Source: Onchidella celtica (taxonomy: Eukaryota > Mollusca > Gastropoda > Systellommatophora > Onchidiidae). Taken from it: a stretch of 64,000 nucleotides of DNA. Below are positions 60,470 through 64,000 of this stretch, piece by piece. The notes below the pieces were generated by a model, which saw only the letters and a list, made by a program, of their open reading frames with translations, had not been told where the DNA came from and did no database searches. The translations under genes were made by a program, and so were the position numbers. Numbering within the stretch: the stretch's first letter is position 1; each line of letters starts with the position of its first letter. The DNA lies in NCBI GenBank assembly GCA_963931925.1, contig OZ007579.1, forward strand, positions 30,960,519 to 31,024,518. Direction: 5' to 3'.

Positions 60470-60797
60470 GGTGTAGTTTTTTTTATTGGAAATTTATTGT
60501 TTCGCCATCACTTAGATCTATTTCGAGTCATGGTTCGCCATTTTAAGGTTTCGTTCACTTCCTGCGATGTGTTCACTATCAAACACACTAACCCGTGCGC
60601 AAATCATGCTGTTATACGGGATGCGCAGGGTGTCAACTCACAAAGGCAGAGCAATAAGACTTATTTAAAAACAAACAAACAAAAATAAAATAAACAAATA
60701 GGAACAGGCCAGATGAAGCAGGTCCATAATAACCACCCAGAACTGAAACCAATATTCAAACCGATTTATCCCGGGCAGGGCTGGGGACCTCTGCTAG

Positions 60798-60906
60798 TAC
60801 AATATATTAGCCTCCCGCTGGACCCGGTTTGCAGTGCATAGGCCACAATATTGGCCTTGCGTGTTGCGCGGGGAGGCCAATATAGTGGCCTCCCGCAGGA
60901 CGAGGG
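60798..60906. repeat. GC-rich foldback next to the TTAA border
   Basis: GGCCACAATATTGGCCT (about 60841) and AGGCCAATATAGTGGCC (about 60874) are near-perfect inverted arms. GCCTCCCGC(T/A)GGAC occurs twice as a direct repeat. Confidence 0.75.
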
Positions 60907-60910
60907 TTAA

Positions 60911-63900
60911 CAACAGATGTCTAATTATTTTACATCCTTCTAAGATTATTTAGCAAACAACCTCTTTAACAAAACGTGAGAAAAAAAATTTCAAAAAGGC
61001 CCCCAAAATTATTTTTTTTTAAACTGGGCAATTCATAAACCAGAAGGTGACAATCCATTCAAATTAAGATGTGTTCAGCAAACATTTCATTTAGTATCCA
61101 AGAGAACCATAAAAACAGTTACCAGGAATGAAATCACGTCAAGGTGCAAAACTGAATACTTCCCAAACCCCATTGGACTCTTCCTTAGTCATAGATGATT
61201 GGTGCTTTCACTGGAAATGATTTTAGGCAAAATATTGCGGATGAGAGAAACACACATTCTTCAGCATTCTGTGGGACAGAAGGTATGTCCCAAAACTGAG
61301 AGTGTGAATGCCTTGTGGATCTTAAAATTGCCAGTACAAGTGAGCACTACAAGTAAAACCACTAAATCTGTATATCCATGCATTTTCAACATTTTTTCAG
61401 CATACAGTGGAAAAAAAATTTAGCAATCAAGCAGATCACAAAACAAGAATCAACCCCCTTTTTTTATGGATGAAAAGCCTTGTAATACAATATCTGGGAC
61501 TGATGAAGTATATACATATAATATACTGGCAACACATGTTGGCTGGTGAAAATCTGAGAATTGTATAAAATCTGGATAGAAAAAAGTAATTTATAAGATC
61601 AATTAATACAAAAACCCTCATGTCCTCTGCTTGCAGGAAGCTGTCAGAGGCGACTCTACAAAATGGGCAGTCTTAGTTACTGCTGGTTATTGTGCATTTT
61701 CCTCATGGATGGTGTATAATGTGTGGGTGTGTTTTTGGGAAGATGGGGGTACCTCAAATGAAAAATGTTGGCAATCGTATTTACCGCACAGTCCCTACCA
61801 TTAGCAAGATAGCAGTACTGGGTCTACCTGTTCACTCCTCACTGCAAATCTGATGATTGCTCAATGACAGCACCACAAGTTATAGTGTTGTTGTGAAGTA
61901 AGTCGAGGGAAACTAAACACTTAACAGTGTACAGTACTTCCACACGAAGAGGATTAAATAAAAACTAAATTACACGAATGGAGTGAAAAACTTCACAAAC
62001 TTACCAAACAGAGAAACATGACAATATATCTTTGTAAAAATTTATTTACAGACTCTTTTCTGTTGTTGGATTTTGTTGCGTTTATTTCATACATGTACTG
62101 ATCCAGTAATTCTCCTTTTATTTTTATAATATCTTTGTTAGAAGCCAAGATTACACTTGGGTTTGGGAATGATATGGCAAATGTAGTGGGTAGGAGTGGG
62201 GGGTAAGGCGGGAGACTGAAAATTGGTGGATTGGAACTCAAACTAGTGAAGAAAAGTTATGGAAGCACCGCTTGCTAGAGAAAGGAATGCTTAGAGCAGA
62301 TTATCATACATGGATTATATTGTAATTGTTTTAATTTTTACCGGAGTCAAAACAAAGGTGAGATAATGCTGAAGTATGACAAATTTACATAATGATTGTG
62401 ATATGAAACCAATAATAATCATAGGTTTTGTTCTTCCACATATAAAGAAATACTGAATTTGTAACACTTCTGTATCCTTTGATAAAAATCTCTTGACTTC
62501 ATTGCGATCATTTTCAAACACACGGAAATTTAAAGTCAAAATGTTAGTTGGCTGACTCAGTAAAATCTCTACTACTACTAGTTTCTGTATGCTTTTACCC
62601 CTTTTCAATTTGCAGTTCAAATTCTATCAAATATTCGAAGAGGTCAGACCAATGACTGTAAATGTTAAGATTTCTGATTAACACTTAATATAAAATATAT
62701 TCAAGATGGTTTTACTTATTTATTATTTTAGTGCCTTTGCATTCATTACCGAGTCAACAGTACAAATGACCACAAATCTTGCGGAGTTTAGTCCACGTGT
62801 CTTTTCATTCTCTGTGATATCAAATCTCTTCCTTAACATAAAAGCAAAGGAAACCATCATCAAATCCGAAGCTGAGGAAGCTGACATTTCAAAACTGCTC
62901 AGATAAAGAAATGGGCGGGAACAAAAATATACGATTATGTTAGCACTTTCTGGTACCAGGCCATTGGAAGGAAATCACTATTGTTGAAGATATAGGATCT
63001 TGCCTTTTTTTGACGTCTGCTTTCTTTTTTTTTTTAACATTCGTAGATCTGCCAACTAAATGACTACCATTATAAGGGACACCTCATAAAAGGCAAAGTC
63101 GCAAACTGTATCTACATGTTTCATTATCATGGAAAGGAGAATATGAATATAAAACAGAAACACCCTAAATACACAGAACAGTCCTGTCAAATACAAGACT
63201 GTCAGCTGATCTGCATCCATAAGTTGTAGAGGTATGGACAATATTCATCAAGCCTGAATTAAGAAGTATTATGACAATAACTTTATAATAAATATACCTC
63301 ACAAATTATATAACCTGAGCTGAATCTCACTATTCAGATTTTTACTGTAACATGGCTGGTTGATGACCAGAACTATCTCCATTTTTGTGGATATCCTGGT
63401 TATTGTCAAATGTATCTCTTCTATTGGGCTTCCACTGTGTCTGTGAACACATGGGGTATAATCTTTCAAATAAACTCCGAAATCCAATTCCAAACATGTT
63501 TATGTCCATTGTCCATGGGCAAGAATTGAAGCGTTTTCTCAAAATGCCAGTTTTAGATATTGTCAGTTGTGGTTTGTTAGCCAGACACAGTGATAAGTGA
63601 TTGGCTGGTCTGCTGAACAAACAAAAACATAACCTGATTCATTGGTACTAGTGGGGCGTTCTGAAAAGCTCCCATATTAAACAGCCAACAAAATGCACTA
63701 TGTAAGCCTCCTACATAAATATGTCAAAACCTGCAGCTGGATGTGGTTATTGATATCATGACCACAGCTCATACTATGTCCTACCGCAGACTGGTTTTAC
63801 CCTCAGGTTATACTTTATAATATCGTTGTATGTCCAGAGATGGGAACTACCCATAGAAAAATTTCCTCAACTTTTGATGCAATGCGCCACTGCATACTGT

Positions 63901-64000
63901 AACACCAACATACACTCAAGCCAATTCATATTGGACAACAAACAAAATACTGTCTACTAAGAACAGGGATGCCAAATGATTTTTGCAAAAAAAAACAACC
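60911..64000. other. AT-rich non-coding stretch
   Basis: About 3 kb with only short frames. The longest (63342-63620, minus) matches no family I recognise and has no convincing exon context. Confidence 0.5.

Larger units (their letters stand above)
55444..60797 (+). mobile_element. Non-autonomous Helitron, copy 3, split by an LTR element
   Basis: Starts TCTATACTAATATATATTTG (A at 55443) and ends CTGCTAG before T (60798). About 465 bp of Helitron sequence remain once the LTR element and one target copy are set aside. The last ~255 bp match copies 1 and 2; the first part does not beyond the initial ~14 bp. Terminal hairpin CCCGG-GCAGG-GCTGGG with one G-T pair. Confidence 0.87.
54468..60906. 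mobile_element. Possible piggyBac-like element holding the nested insertions
   Basis: TTAA|CCCTCGTCC at 54464-54476 and GGACGAGGG|TTAA at 60898-60910 are perfect inverses with TTAA outside and CCC at the tip, as in piggyBac elements. Removing the Helitron between them leaves about 1.1 kb with no transposase. A 13-bp inverted match can arise by chance over this distance, so this is tentative. Confidence 0.35.

Noticed and set aside
63342-63620. 92-codon minus-strand frame
   Set aside because: Amino acid mix looks possible for an exon, but no family resemblance or convincing splice sites.

Overview
The window reads as nuclear DNA of a metazoan, most likely a marine lophotrochozoan such as a mollusc. 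The reasons are one intron-rich glycosyltransferase gene, heavy simple-sequence and minisatellite content, many kinds of small DNA transposons, Helitrons, tRNA-derived SINEs and two Ty3/Gypsy-class LTR elements. The phylum is an inference: no marker gene is present. No rRNA gene, intact tRNA gene, CRISPR array or operon is visible.

The one clear host gene is a beta-1,4-galactosyltransferase family gene on the + strand. I reconstruct nine coding exons from 34249 to 44759 (548 codons). All splice phases agree and GT/AG borders are present throughout. It encodes a type II Golgi membrane protein with a long stem, the family catalytic core ([13 protein letters not shown] metal ligands) and a C-terminal extension. 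Its introns carry microsatellites, a Helitron, SINEs, several TIR elements and a large degenerate minisatellite.

Layout. 1-5280: simple repeats, minisatellites and a mariner-like miniature element. 5283-11730: a Ty3/Gypsy-class LTR element with near-identical LTRs and a perfect 5-bp target duplication; integrase precedes reverse transcriptase (Gmr1-like order) and pol looks broken. 11731-18200: foldback and TIR elements, a 35-bp minisatellite and two inverted tetranucleotide arrays. 18202-21370: about 60 copies of a unit pairing a 9-16 nt G tract with a constant 40-bp AT-rich segment. 21380-34160: no recognisable gene; a tRNA-like SINE head, hAT-like elements (one with a THAP-like relic) and a Helitron. 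34161-44900: the glycosyltransferase gene. 44900-54460: non-coding repeats and AT-rich sequence. 54468-60906: nested insertions, with a whole-looking LTR element inside a Helitron, which may itself lie inside a piggyBac-like element. 60911-64000: AT-rich sequence with nothing I can support.

Most of the sequence is a mobile-element landscape. The striking signals are nested insertions, shared target sites, compensatory changes in the Helitron terminal hairpins, the G-tract satellite, and a possible donor-specificity switch in the glycosyltransferase.
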